IMG/VR virus record: IMGVR_UViG_3300035183_000200
Location: 1-34,930 of that record
From: a virus
Reading direction: 5' to 3' (one strand)
Length of the DNA stretch: 34,930 nucleotides
Below, one piece after another: positions 29,958 to 34,930 of this stretch (its first letter is position 1; each line of letters begins with the position of its first letter). The position numbers and the translations under genes were made by a program. The notes below the pieces were generated by a model. It did no database searches, was not told where the DNA came from, and saw nothing but the letters and a program-made list of their open reading frames with translations.

Positions 29958-30230
29958 ATGGAGGACTTAATTGACGAGCTAAATCAAATTTTAACAGAAT
30001 ATGGTTTTGCTATGAGATGGGACGAGGTTGTAATGTGGCATAAGGTAGGGGAGATTTTAACCCATACAAATATAAGACCTTCTCAACTTGGGGAGCTTGC
30101 CGACATTTTAGAAATAGACGAGGGGGATTTGTGGGACGCAATTCTTTTCTACAAGAAATTCCCCGATCTAAACTTGCTTCCTGAGGGTAAAGATGTAAGT
30201 TGGGGTAAAATAAAAGAAAAATATTTATGA
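29958..30230 (+). CDS. Small protein of the replication group, 90 aa
   Basis: 90 residues from ATG 29958 (99 if the upstream GTG 29931 is used). The sequence EDLIDELNQILTEYGFAMRW, then RPSQLGELADILEIDEGDLW and FYKKFPDLNLLPEGKDVSWG, resembles the N-terminal region of DUF1016-like proteins, which are helical and linked to DNA enzymes. Here it stands alone without a nuclease domain. The stop overlaps the next ATG by 4 bases, so it is probably co-translated with the HNH/NinG-like protein. Confidence 0.65.
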   Translation: MEDLIDELNQILTEYGFAMRWDEVVMWHKVGEILTHTNIRPSQLGELADILEIDEGDLWDAILFYKKFPDLNLLPEGKDVSWGKIKEKYL

Positions 30231-30730
30231 GACTTAAAAAGTGCGTTAACTGTCTTCAAAAAAAGAAATGCCCTTATAAAAAGGGTAAAAAGTATTTTTG
30301 TTCAAAAGAATGTAAAACAAACTATTATGAAAACCATATCCCTACCCTCTTAAAAGAAATTCAAAAAGAATTTAATAAGATGATAACTGAAAACCAACCC
30401 TGTGCAGTCTGCGGTAAAAGATTTGAGAAAATGCAATGTTCGCATATCTGGAGCATAGGTTCGTCTCCTTCTATAAGGCTAGATATTCTCAATGTTCTCC
30501 CGATGTGTGGTCATTGCCACAATTTCTGGTGGCACTTAGAGCCGATGCAATCTCACGATTGGTTTGTCTCAAGATATCCTGAAAGAGCCACATATCTTGA
30601 ATTTGCGAGACACCAAAACAAGCCTTGGACAGCAGAGGAGCTTCATCAAATCAGAAGAGCCATTAGGGAGAAAGATTTTCAATCTCTTATCAGATTTAAA
30701 AAAGAATGGTTGCAATCCAAAAAATCCTAA
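30227..30730 (+). CDS. NinG/HNH-like zinc protein
   Basis: 167 residues. A first zinc knuckle (C6, C9, C25, C29; KKCVNCL and FCSKECK) is followed by a helix and a second zinc-HNH region: CAVCG (59-63), CSH (71-73), N89, CGHCHNFWWH (94-103). The order Cys-pair, His, Asn, Cys-pair-His is that of NinG/Rap-type recombination proteins and related HNH nucleases, which cut branched DNA. A role in recombination during replication fits the position between the helicase and the early regulators. Length is near that of NinG proteins (about 200) but a little short. Confidence 0.75.
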   Translation: MRLKKCVNCLQKKKCPYKKGKKYFCSKECKTNYYENHIPTLLKEIQKEFNKMITENQPCAVCGKRFEKMQCSHIWSIGSSPSIRLDILNVLPMCGHCHNFWWHLEPMQSHDWFVSRYPERATYLEFARHQNKPWTAEELHQIRRAIREKDFQSLIRFKKEWLQSKKS

Positions 30731-30861
30731 ATAGATTACAAAAACCCTGCAAACTTTGCGGGGAGTATTTTTTTTACGGAAATTCCAAAAGGCTTTATTG
30801 TGTAAATTGTGATTCAAAAAAATACAAATACCAAAAGAAAAAAGTTGACAAAACTAAATAA
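30706..30861 (+). CDS. 51-aa zinc-ribbon protein
   Basis: Overlaps the end of the NinG-like gene in another frame. The frame from ATG 30706 gives MVAIQKILNRLQKPCKLCGE and a second pair CVNC at residues 32-35, followed by a Lys/Tyr-rich tail ending KVDKTK. Two CxxC pairs 14 residues apart form a compact zinc ribbon. It could bind DNA or act as a regulator. No Shine-Dalgarno sequence is visible. The stop is inside the promoter of the next gene. Confidence 0.5.
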   Translation: MVAIQKILNRLQKPCKLCGEYFFYGNSKRLYCVNCDSKKYKYQKKKVDKTK

Positions 30862-30872
30862 AGGTGTATAAT
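30845..30872 (+). promoter_or_regulatory. Consensus promoter giving a nearly leaderless mRNA (HTH gene)
   Basis: TTGACA (30845-30850), a 16-base spacer and TATAAT (30867-30872). Only 8 bases separate the -10 from ATG 30881, so transcription should start about 2 bases before the ATG. The spacer segment ATAAAGGTGT and the distance to ATG are the same as in the promoter at 31050. Confidence 0.75.
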
Positions 30873-30880
30873 TAAATAAA

Positions 30881-31066
30881 ATGAAATTACTTACACCCGC
30901 TCAAGTCGCAAAAATTTGTGGAGTTAGCAGAATGACTGTTTATCGTTGGATGCGGTCTGGCAAGCTCCCCTACCAAACTCTTGGAAAACATTATCCTAAG
31001 TTGATCTACGAAAAAGACATTCCTACTTTTTTGAGGCGAAAATTGCCTCTTGACAAAAAAGTATAA
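30881..31066 (+). CDS. Helix-turn-helix regulator, MerR/excisionase-type
   Basis: 61 residues: KLLTPAQVAKICGVSRMTVY then RWMRSGKLPYQTLGKH is the HTH_17/MerR-like helix-turn-helix plus wing used by excisionases and small repressors. No integrase is present, so excision is unlikely and a transcription regulator is the better call. It has its own consensus promoter and no ribosome binding site, so it may be the first early protein made. Its end encodes part of the -35 of the next promoter. Confidence 0.8.
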   Translation: MKLLTPAQVAKICGVSRMTVYRWMRSGKLPYQTLGKHYPKLIYEKDIPTFLRRKLPLDKKV

Positions 31067-31077
31067 AGGTGTTAAAT
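31050..31077 (+). promoter_or_regulatory. Second leaderless-type promoter
   Basis: TTGACA (31050-31055), a 16-base spacer and TTAAAT (31072-31077), ending 8 bases before ATG 31086. From the -35 to the ATG its length equals that of the promoter at 30845, and most positions match, including ATAAAGGTGT. The two look like copies of one promoter module. Confidence 0.65.
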
Positions 31078-31085
31078 TATAAATA

Positions 31086-31277
31086 ATGGACATAGAAGAA
31101 ATTGTAAAAAAATCTCTGATTGCAGGAAGAATTAGCGGTTTGGCTTTTTCAGCTAGAAAATACATAGAGCTGGCTCTCGATAATCTCGAATTCGAAAAGT
31201 TAGAAGAAGTAGCGGAAATTCTTAAAGAAGTCCAGCAAAAAGTAAAAGAGATTGAGAAGTTGGCCAGAAAACTATGA
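31086..31277 (+). CDS. Small helical early protein, 63 aa
   Basis: 63 residues: DIEEIVKKSLIAGRISGLAF, then EKLEEVAEILKEVQQKVKEI, a long amphipathic helix rich in Glu/Lys. It is driven by its own nearly leaderless promoter, one of only two in the early region, so it is probably made early and matters for takeover or regulation. The stop overlaps the next ATG (ATGA). No family recognised. Confidence 0.6.
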   Translation: MDIEEIVKKSLIAGRISGLAFSARKYIELALDNLEFEKLEEVAEILKEVQQKVKEIEKLARKL

Positions 31278-31486
31278 ACGAAGTTAAAATGGAAACAAAA
31301 ACTCAAAATCTCATTCAAGTCAAACAAACAAAAAGTTTGAGAATGTATTACGACCTTGAGAACAAAGAGCTTTTATTTGAGAAAGACAACGTTTTTTTCA
31401 CTCTCAAAAAGAATGAGGTTTTTCCAGTCTTGCGAGGAATTATATCTTGCGTTCAACGATTTTATAGAAGGGAGGTGCGAAAATAA
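31274..31486 (+). CDS. Small early protein, 70 aa
   Basis: 70 residues: KQTKSLRMYYDLENKELLFE, then DNVFFTLKKNEVFPVLRGII, ending FYRREVRK. A beta-then-helix pattern with a basic end; such short proteins occasionally bind nucleic acid. It is coupled at both ends (ATGA upstream; TAATG downstream) between the helical protein and the ssDNA-binding-like protein. No family recognised. Confidence 0.6.
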   Translation: MNEVKMETKTQNLIQVKQTKSLRMYYDLENKELLFEKDNVFFTLKKNEVFPVLRGIISCVQRFYRREVRK

Positions 31487-31842
31487 TGGCTTTCAAAAAA
31501 TTTCAAGCAGATAGAAACGAAACCCACGACTGGGAAAAAGAAAAAGTCCTTGAAGGGGTTTATGTCTCGAAAAGAAATGTTTTAACCATAAACGGCGACT
31601 CTTGGCTTTATACGGTAGAAAAGGCGGGAGGCAAGAAAGTAGATGTTTGGGGAAAAGCAATGCTAAATAGTTTTTTCCAGAATATCCCTATTGGTTCAAT
31701 GATAAGGATAACTTACAAAGGCAAAATGAAATCAGCCAAAGGGGGAAGAACCTATCACGCCTTTGAGCTTGAATACGACGATTCAACCGCCGAAAAAGAA
31801 GACATTACAGTCGAACAAGTAGAAGAAATCTTTAAAAAGTAA
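31486..31842 (+). CDS. Single-stranded DNA-binding-like protein (OB-fold candidate)
   Basis: 118 residues. The core LEGVYVSKRNVLTINGDSWL, then KKVDVWGKAMLNSFFQNIPI and GSMIRITYKGKMKSAKGGRT, is a five-strand OB-fold-like pattern with aromatic and basic residues placed as in phage ssDNA-binding proteins. It ends with an acidic tail (STAEKEDITVEQVEEIF), which in this class recruits partners. A GGAGGTG site and position next to a RecB-like nuclease support a role in replication and recombination. Identification is by pattern, not by a diagnostic motif. Confidence 0.6.
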   Translation: MAFKKFQADRNETHDWEKEKVLEGVYVSKRNVLTINGDSWLYTVEKAGGKKVDVWGKAMLNSFFQNIPIGSMIRITYKGKMKSAKGGRTYHAFELEYDDSTAEKEDITVEQVEEIFKK

Positions 31843-31907
31843 TTGTCTTTTGAGAAGGTGGGGTGGTACTTACTGCCCCATCCTCTGAGGAGAAAATAAA
31901 GTTAAAT

Positions 31908-32966
31908 ATGAAAAATCTAACTTGGAGTTTTGGACAAATCTGGAACGAAAGTCTAAAGGAAGCTCGTCAACCAAGAGAGCCTCAAGCAAGAGATGTTATA
32001 TGGGCTTCAGAATTAGGTAAGAGTTATCTTGATTTGTATTTGGCAATGAAAGGAGAAGAACCCTCCAACGATTTTTCAGATACTGCCCTTCGCAAGTTTG
32101 ATGCGGGAATAATCTGGGAAAAGATAATAGAAGTTATCCTTAAAAGAGCCGGCATTTTACTTGAGACTCAAGAATGGCTGAAAAACCAAATAGATGGTTG
32201 TATTCCTGTAACAGGCAAGCTAGATTTTCTAGTTGGCGGCAAAACGGACAAAGAAAAAGCTAGGTTTGAATTAGAAAAGATAAAAGACATCTTACCTGAA
32301 AACGTTTACAATGCCTCTCTCCGCATAATTGATTCTTTGCCCGACGAAATCAACCAGATTGTCCTTGAAATCAAATCAATCTCATCTTTTATGTTTGACA
32401 AATACCAAACTTCAGAAATTCCTAACGCCAATCACCGCTTGCAACTTATGCACTACCTGATTTGCAAGAACCTCCCCGAAGGGCATATAGTTTATGTCTC
32501 AAAAGACGACGCAAGACTTTTGGAGCTGGGGGTTTTTAATCCCTCCGCAGTAAATGGAGAATATGAGAAATTTATTAAAGAATTTTCTTCCTACTGGAAC
32601 GCTGGTCAAGAGCCGCCAAAAGAAAAAGAAATCGTATTTGATGACGAGTGGGGCAAGTTTGTAGTTAACTGGAAAGTTATGTATTCCCGCTACCTCACCA
32701 AAATCTACGGATATAAGGATCAAGAGGAAGTTAGAACTAAATTTGAACCCCTTGTTGCCTCGTGGAATAGGGTTCTTACTAGGATTAAAGACAGGAAAGA
32801 GATGACCAAAGATAATCTAGAAAAAATCAAGGAAATGGAAAAATGGGGATTTTCTCATATAGTTGAGAGGCGGGGTGGAGACTCAAAAGAGTCCCGACCC
32901 CGTTCTGACGGCGGGGACGAAATTTTCCTCACCCGAGGGCAGCGGGTAGCTCGTCCCGCCTCTTGA
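31908..32966 (+). CDS. PD-(D/E)XK nuclease, RecB/Cas4-type
   Basis: 352 residues from ATG 31908; a GTG at 31863 would add 15, and neither start has an ideal binding site. Catalytic residues are visible: D106 (GKLDFLV), E154-x-K156 (IVLEIKS) and the RecB-family QxxxY motif Q179-Y183 (RLQLMHY). Between D106 and E154 is a helical insert. Such enzymes are phage exonucleases for end processing and recombination, and would pair with the OB-fold protein upstream. The last 33 residues (from about ERRGGDSKE) are encoded by a GC-rich double hairpin and look like an added tail. Confidence 0.8.
   Translation: MKNLTWSFGQIWNESLKEARQPREPQARDVIWASELGKSYLDLYLAMKGEEPSNDFSDTALRKFDAGIIWEKIIEVILKRAGILLETQEWLKNQIDGCIPVTGKLDFLVGGKTDKEKARFELEKIKDILPENVYNASLRIIDSLPDEINQIVLEIKSISSFMFDKYQTSEIPNANHRLQLMHYLICKNLPEGHIVYVSKDDARLLELGVFNPSAVNGEYEKFIKEFSSYWNAGQEPPKEKEIVFDDEWGKFVVNWKVMYSRYLTKIYGYKDQEEVRTKFEPLVASWNRVLTRIKDRKEMTKDNLEKIKEMEKWGFSHIVERRGGDSKESRPRSDGGDEIFLTRGQRVARPAS
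32866..32963 (+). repeat. GC-rich double-hairpin element at the nuclease 3' end
   Basis: Arm 1: CGGGGT (32871-32876) with ACCCCG (32897-32902), enclosing GACTC/GAGTC with loop AAAA (32880-32893). Arm 2: GCGGGGACGA (32911-32920) with TCGTCCCGC (32951-32959), one bulged G, enclosing ACCCG/CGGGT (32931-32947). The ends AGAGGCGGG and CCCGCCTCT (32955-32963) are also complementary over 9 bp. The element is far more GC-rich than its surroundings and stays open in frame, like a palindromic element that entered a gene. Confidence 0.75.
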
Positions 32967-32970
32967 CCAT

Positions 32971-33558
32971 ATGAGAAAAATTAACCTAAACAAAAGAAGA
33001 ATTAGTTTGAAAATTAAGCTAGCGGTCTTAATCGCCATTCTAATAGCCCTTCTGGCTTCACTAAATCAATTAGCAAAGGCGATTACTCGCTGGTTTGATA
33101 CTTATACCGTCCAATGGAATCAAGTCCTTTCTATAACAATTAAGCCGCCTTTTGAGATTAAAAAGCGGGAAATCCCAGCCGAAAGAGTAATAGAGGTTGT
33201 AGAGAAGATACCAGAGCCCCAAGACTTAAAAACTGATATAGAGAAATACATTTACGAAAAGTGGGGAATTGAAAATTACAAGCTGGCTATATCAATTTTT
33301 ACGGCGGAAAGCGGGCTGCAGGAGGATGCTTGGCACATAAACAGCAACGGCACAATTGATTATGGAGTAGCTCAAATCAATTCTGTAAACTGGAAGTTAG
33401 AAGGATGCTCGCTTAAGGAGATAGTTTTTGCGAAGGGTAATCTAGACTGTGCCTATAAGCTTTGGGATAGAGCCAATGGTATTGAAGGAGACGGGATAGG
33501 AAGCTTCAGGGCTTGGAGCGTAGCAAAAAATGGAAGATTTTTAGATTTTTTAAAATGA
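32971..33558 (+). CDS. Membrane-anchored lytic transglycosylase
   Basis: 195 residues. A basic start (MRKINLNKRR) and one membrane segment (about 14-34, LAVLIAILIALLASL) are followed by an external linker. An SLT/lysozyme-like domain follows with catalytic glutamate E113 in IFTAESGL and the motif DYGVAQIN (130-137). It cleaves the glycan strand of peptidoglycan from the outer side of the membrane. It lies far from the lysis genes, beside the nuclease, so it may serve wall remodelling during takeover rather than final lysis. Its last 34 bases recur at 1-34. It ends in an ATGA joint. Confidence 0.8.
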   Translation: MRKINLNKRRISLKIKLAVLIAILIALLASLNQLAKAITRWFDTYTVQWNQVLSITIKPPFEIKKREIPAERVIEVVEKIPEPQDLKTDIEKYIYEKWGIENYKLAISIFTAESGLQEDAWHINSNGTIDYGVAQINSVNWKLEGCSLKEIVFAKGNLDCAYKLWDRANGIEGDGIGSFRAWSVAKNGRFLDFLK

Positions 33559-33633
33559 AAAAACAAAATAAGAATTGGGAAAAAGAATTTGATGAGAGAT
33601 GGAGAAATTTTTCTAATAGAATTTTTGAAATGT
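33525..33633 (+). repeat. Exact direct repeat of 1-109
   Basis: Matches 1-109 base for base. It covers the last codons of the transglycosylase gene and the first 26 codons of the following small gene. It is the point where the two versions of the variable island begin to differ. Confidence 0.85.
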
Positions 33634-33863
33634 TTGCTAAGGGAGAGGATATAACTGGCGAAATAATAGGAAGTGGAGACCAGGTTAGAAATTTTATTCG
33701 CAAACTTCTCGCTCAAAAAGAGAAGGTGGTAAAAGAGAAGCAGGAAGAAATAAATAGGCTAAATAGGTTTATTACTCGTGCGATTGGAGCAAGTCCTAAT
33801 GGGTATGTTCCTTGCGATTATTTAAAGCTTGGATTATCAGCGAAAAATGAAAAAACAAAATAA
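33555..33863 (+). CDS. Small island protein, 102 aa (full version of the 31-207 gene)
   Basis: 102 residues from ATG 33555, overlapping the previous stop. It begins MKKQNKNWEKEFDERWRNFS, has GEDITGEIIGSGDQVRNFIR, a coiled-coil piece KEKVVKEKQEEINRLNRFIT and ends NEKTK inside the next joint. About 55 N-terminal residues match the protein at 31-207. The longer frame upstream (from 33513) is rejected because it runs through the transglycosylase codons. Function unknown; it is the only island gene present in both versions. Confidence 0.7.
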   Translation: MKKQNKNWEKEFDERWRNFSNRIFEMFAKGEDITGEIIGSGDQVRNFIRKLLAQKEKVVKEKQEEINRLNRFITRAIGASPNGYVPCDYLKLGLSAKNEKTK

Positions 33864-34263
33864 AATAAAATTCAGATTTTGGCATACGAAGTTGAAAAAA
33901 TGGCTCAAAAATTGTGCCGTTGCCAACGATGGCAAGGTGTGGGATCTGACTACAAATGAGGAGGTCAAGGATGTAATTCCTCTCCAATTTACTGGTTCAA
34001 AAGACAAAAATGGCAAAGAGATTTATGAAGGAGATGTTGTGTATTGTAATTCTTGCGAAGAAGACGATAATGGGGGCGTTTTCAGGGTCGTATGGGGATA
34101 TTTTGAAGATTGTTGCGTCGAAGGTGAGACTTGGGTTTTAGATGGTCTCACTTGGGAGCAAACTGTCTATTACCATTCTCTAGAAAAGGACATAGAAGTT
34201 GTTGGTAATATTTATGAAAATCCCGAACTACTAACTAAACTAAGGAAAAATGAAAAAAATTAA
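33847..34263 (+). CDS. YopX-family protein
   Basis: 138 residues from ATG 33847. It has the YopX pattern: a basic N-terminal strand region (KIKFRFWHTKLKKWL), then LQFTGSKDKNGKEIYEGDVV near residue 50, a variable middle with several cysteines, and VVGNIYENPELL near the end. YopX proteins are common small phage and plasmid accessory proteins of unsettled function. Both ends lie in joint repeats, so it behaves as one cassette of the island. The N-terminal MKKQNK is given by the joint rather than by the family. Confidence 0.8.
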   Translation: MKKQNKIKFRFWHTKLKKWLKNCAVANDGKVWDLTTNEEVKDVIPLQFTGSKDKNGKEIYEGDVVYCNSCEEDDNGGVFRVVWGYFEDCCVEGETWVLDGLTWEQTVYYHSLEKDIEVVGNIYENPELLTKLRKNEKN

Positions 34264-34471
34264 GTTTGACAAGAAACATTTTAGAAAACTACTCCGCAAT
34301 GGAGATATTAAAATTCTTTTGGATAGAGTAGAAGAACGGGCTGAAGCAGAAGCAAGGCTAAAAGAAATAGAGGCGATTTATCCTTCTTTGGTGGGAATTG
34401 CCGAAGATCAATGGGAAATCAATATAAACGTTCCGAATGGAACTTGGACTTTTCTGGCTAAAAAGAATTGA
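34250..34471 (+). CDS. Island protein of unknown function, 73 aa
   Basis: 73 residues: MKKIKFDKKHFRKLLRNGDI, then a helix RVEERAEAEARLKEIEAIYP and a beta-like end INVPNGTWTFLAKKN. The start overlaps the YopX gene by 14 bases in a degenerate copy of the joint. No motif recognised; present only in this version of the island. Confidence 0.6.
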   Translation: MKKIKFDKKHFRKLLRNGDIKILLDRVEERAEAEARLKEIEAIYPSLVGIAEDQWEININVPNGTWTFLAKKN

Positions 34472-34477
34472 ATCAAA

Positions 34478-34681
34478 ATGATAAAACAAATGATACAAAT
34501 AGACAATAAATACATACCTTATCGGTGGAAGGAAACCCTGATTAAAAATCAAAAGATCGGCGGGGTATTTCTAGTCTTTCTGTCGGGAGAAAATCGTGCC
34601 GAAATACAAAAGAAAGTAAAATTACTAAAGCAATTTTGTAAAAAAATTTATATGTATGGTAAAAACGAAAAAACAAAATAA
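34478..34681 (+). CDS. Island protein of unknown function, 67 aa
   Basis: 67 residues: MIQIDNKYIPYRWKETLIKN-like start, then GGVFLVFLSGENRAEIQKKV and a basic end with KKIYMYGKNEKTK. The C-terminus is supplied by a joint copy whose ATG has become ACG, so it no longer opens a downstream frame. A small alpha/beta protein is likely. Unrecognised. Confidence 0.55.
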   Translation: MIKQMIQIDNKYIPYRWKETLIKNQKIGGVFLVFLSGENRAEIQKKVKLLKQFCKKIYMYGKNEKTK

Positions 34682-34685
34682 AACT

Positions 34686-34811
34686 ATGAAGTGGAAAGCA
34701 TCCTTTAGTTCTACTGATACTCTTAAGAATTGGACAAGCGGGGGCTATTATAAATGTTTGTTAAGTTTTGAGTTTTTAGGAATTAAAATCGTTGTTTGGA
34801 GAAAAAAATGA
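34686..34811 (+). CDS. Very small island protein, 41 aa
   Basis: 41 residues reading MKWKASFSSTDTLKNWTSGG, then YYKCLLSFEFLGIKIVVWRKK. The stop TGA overlaps the ATG of a joint copy at 34808. That joint opens only an 8-codon frame running into the ribosome binding site of the zinc-ribbon gene. A degenerate relative of its last 15 codons appears at about 853-900 in the other version. No ribosome binding site; call is tentative. Confidence 0.45.
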   Translation: MKWKASFSSTDTLKNWTSGGYYKCLLSFEFLGIKIVVWRKK

Positions 34812-34930
34812 AAAAACAAAAGAAAAGGAGGTGAAGGATGAGAACTCGTTGCGCAAATTGTGGGATGATTTATGACATACCAGTGAGTGATATGGATATG
34901 AGAACTCCATTACAAATAGCTCAATCAGGT
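34804..34930 (+). repeat. 127-bp exact direct repeat, copy 2 (matches 893-1019)
   Basis: The last 127 bases of the window equal 893-1019. If the molecule is circular, sequence after 34930 continues at 1020, giving a map of about 33.9 kb (893-34803). Confidence 0.9.
34838..34930 (+). CDS. Partial 5' end of the zinc-ribbon gene (copy of 927)
   Basis: The first 31 codons of the gene at 927-1142, identical in sequence and with the same AAAAGGAGGTG ribosome binding site, cut by the window end. It most likely is the same gene seen again because the map closes on itself. Confidence 0.85.
   Translation, partial: MRTRCANCGMIYDIPVSDMDMRTPLQIAQSG

Larger units (their letters stand above)
33555..34824 (+). 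repeat. Recurring gene-joint repeat, version B copies
   Basis: Further copies of the ATGAAAAAACAAAATAA joint start at 33555, 33847, 34250 (degenerate, AAATTAA end), 34665 (ACG in place of ATG, so it only ends a gene) and 34808. At 33847 the copy ends one gene with NEKTK and opens the next with MKKQN, with 17 bases of overlap between the two frames. Confidence 0.8.

Noticed and set aside
30881-31066. Excisionase of a temperate phage
   Set aside because: The fold fits, but no integrase, attachment site or repressor/cro pair is visible; a regulator is the safer call.
33513-33554. Extended start for the island gene at 33555
   Set aside because: The upstream codons are inside the transglycosylase gene, and the shared MKKQN start is at 33555 in both versions.
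1-34930. Alternative genetic code (UGA read as glycine, as in Gracilibacteria)
   Set aside because: TGA ends many genes exactly at operon overlaps (ATGA joints), and no gene needs TGA read-through.

Overview
The window is almost the whole genome of a small bacteriophage. It is A+T-rich and every gene I can support lies on the + strand. The virion set is that of a short-tailed (podovirus-like) phage: small and large terminase, portal, scaffold, an N4-gp56-family major capsid protein, tail adaptor and nozzle-like proteins, a giant internal/ejection protein and fibre proteins. I see no tape measure, sheath, integrase, tRNA, DNA polymerase or RNA polymerase. Stop codons are standard, with TGA ending many genes, so a host that reads UGA as glycine is unlikely. 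Strong AAAGGAGGTG ribosome binding sites point to a bacterial host with ordinary initiation. Nothing in the window names the host.

The two ends belong together. Bases 34804-34930 repeat 893-1019 exactly (127 bp). Bases 1-109 repeat 33525-33633 exactly, then continue as a diverged version. The simplest reading is a circular or circularly permuted map of about 33.9 kb (893-34803), with 1-892 as a second version of the segment 33525-34803.

Layout: 1-926 and 33555-34811 are two versions of an island of very small genes. 927-1662 holds a zinc-ribbon gene and a conserved phage protein of unknown function. 1663-1999 is non-coding, with a 36-unit pentamer array and inverted repeats just before packaging. 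2000-8241 is packaging and head. 8315-14430 is small virion proteins, a 20-unit repeat protein and a glycosyltransferase. 14433-24497 is internal virion, connector and tail proteins. 24498-26776 is a fibre-like protein and lysis genes (coiled-coil/TM protein, M23 peptidase, holin candidate). 26978-30861 is a phosphoesterase, replication ATPase and NinG/HNH-like protein. 30881-33558 is early regulators, an ssDNA-binding-like protein, a RecB/Cas4-type nuclease and a membrane-anchored transglycosylase.

The most unusual content is outside ordinary genes. (1) About ten copies of a roughly 17-bp A-rich joint end one small gene in one frame and start the next in another. (2) A strictly phased GTNNG array spans 180 bp. 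(3) Three units of consensus promoter, short structured RNA and intrinsic terminator sit immediately before late genes. (4) Two leaders have mutually exclusive stems that would hide or expose the ribosome binding site. (5) Three promoters lie so close to ATG that their mRNAs should be nearly leaderless. (6) A GC-rich double-hairpin element extends the nuclease reading frame. (7) The giant ejection protein carries what looks like an ADP-ribosyltransferase domain. All functions are inferred by reading the sequence; no database search was run.
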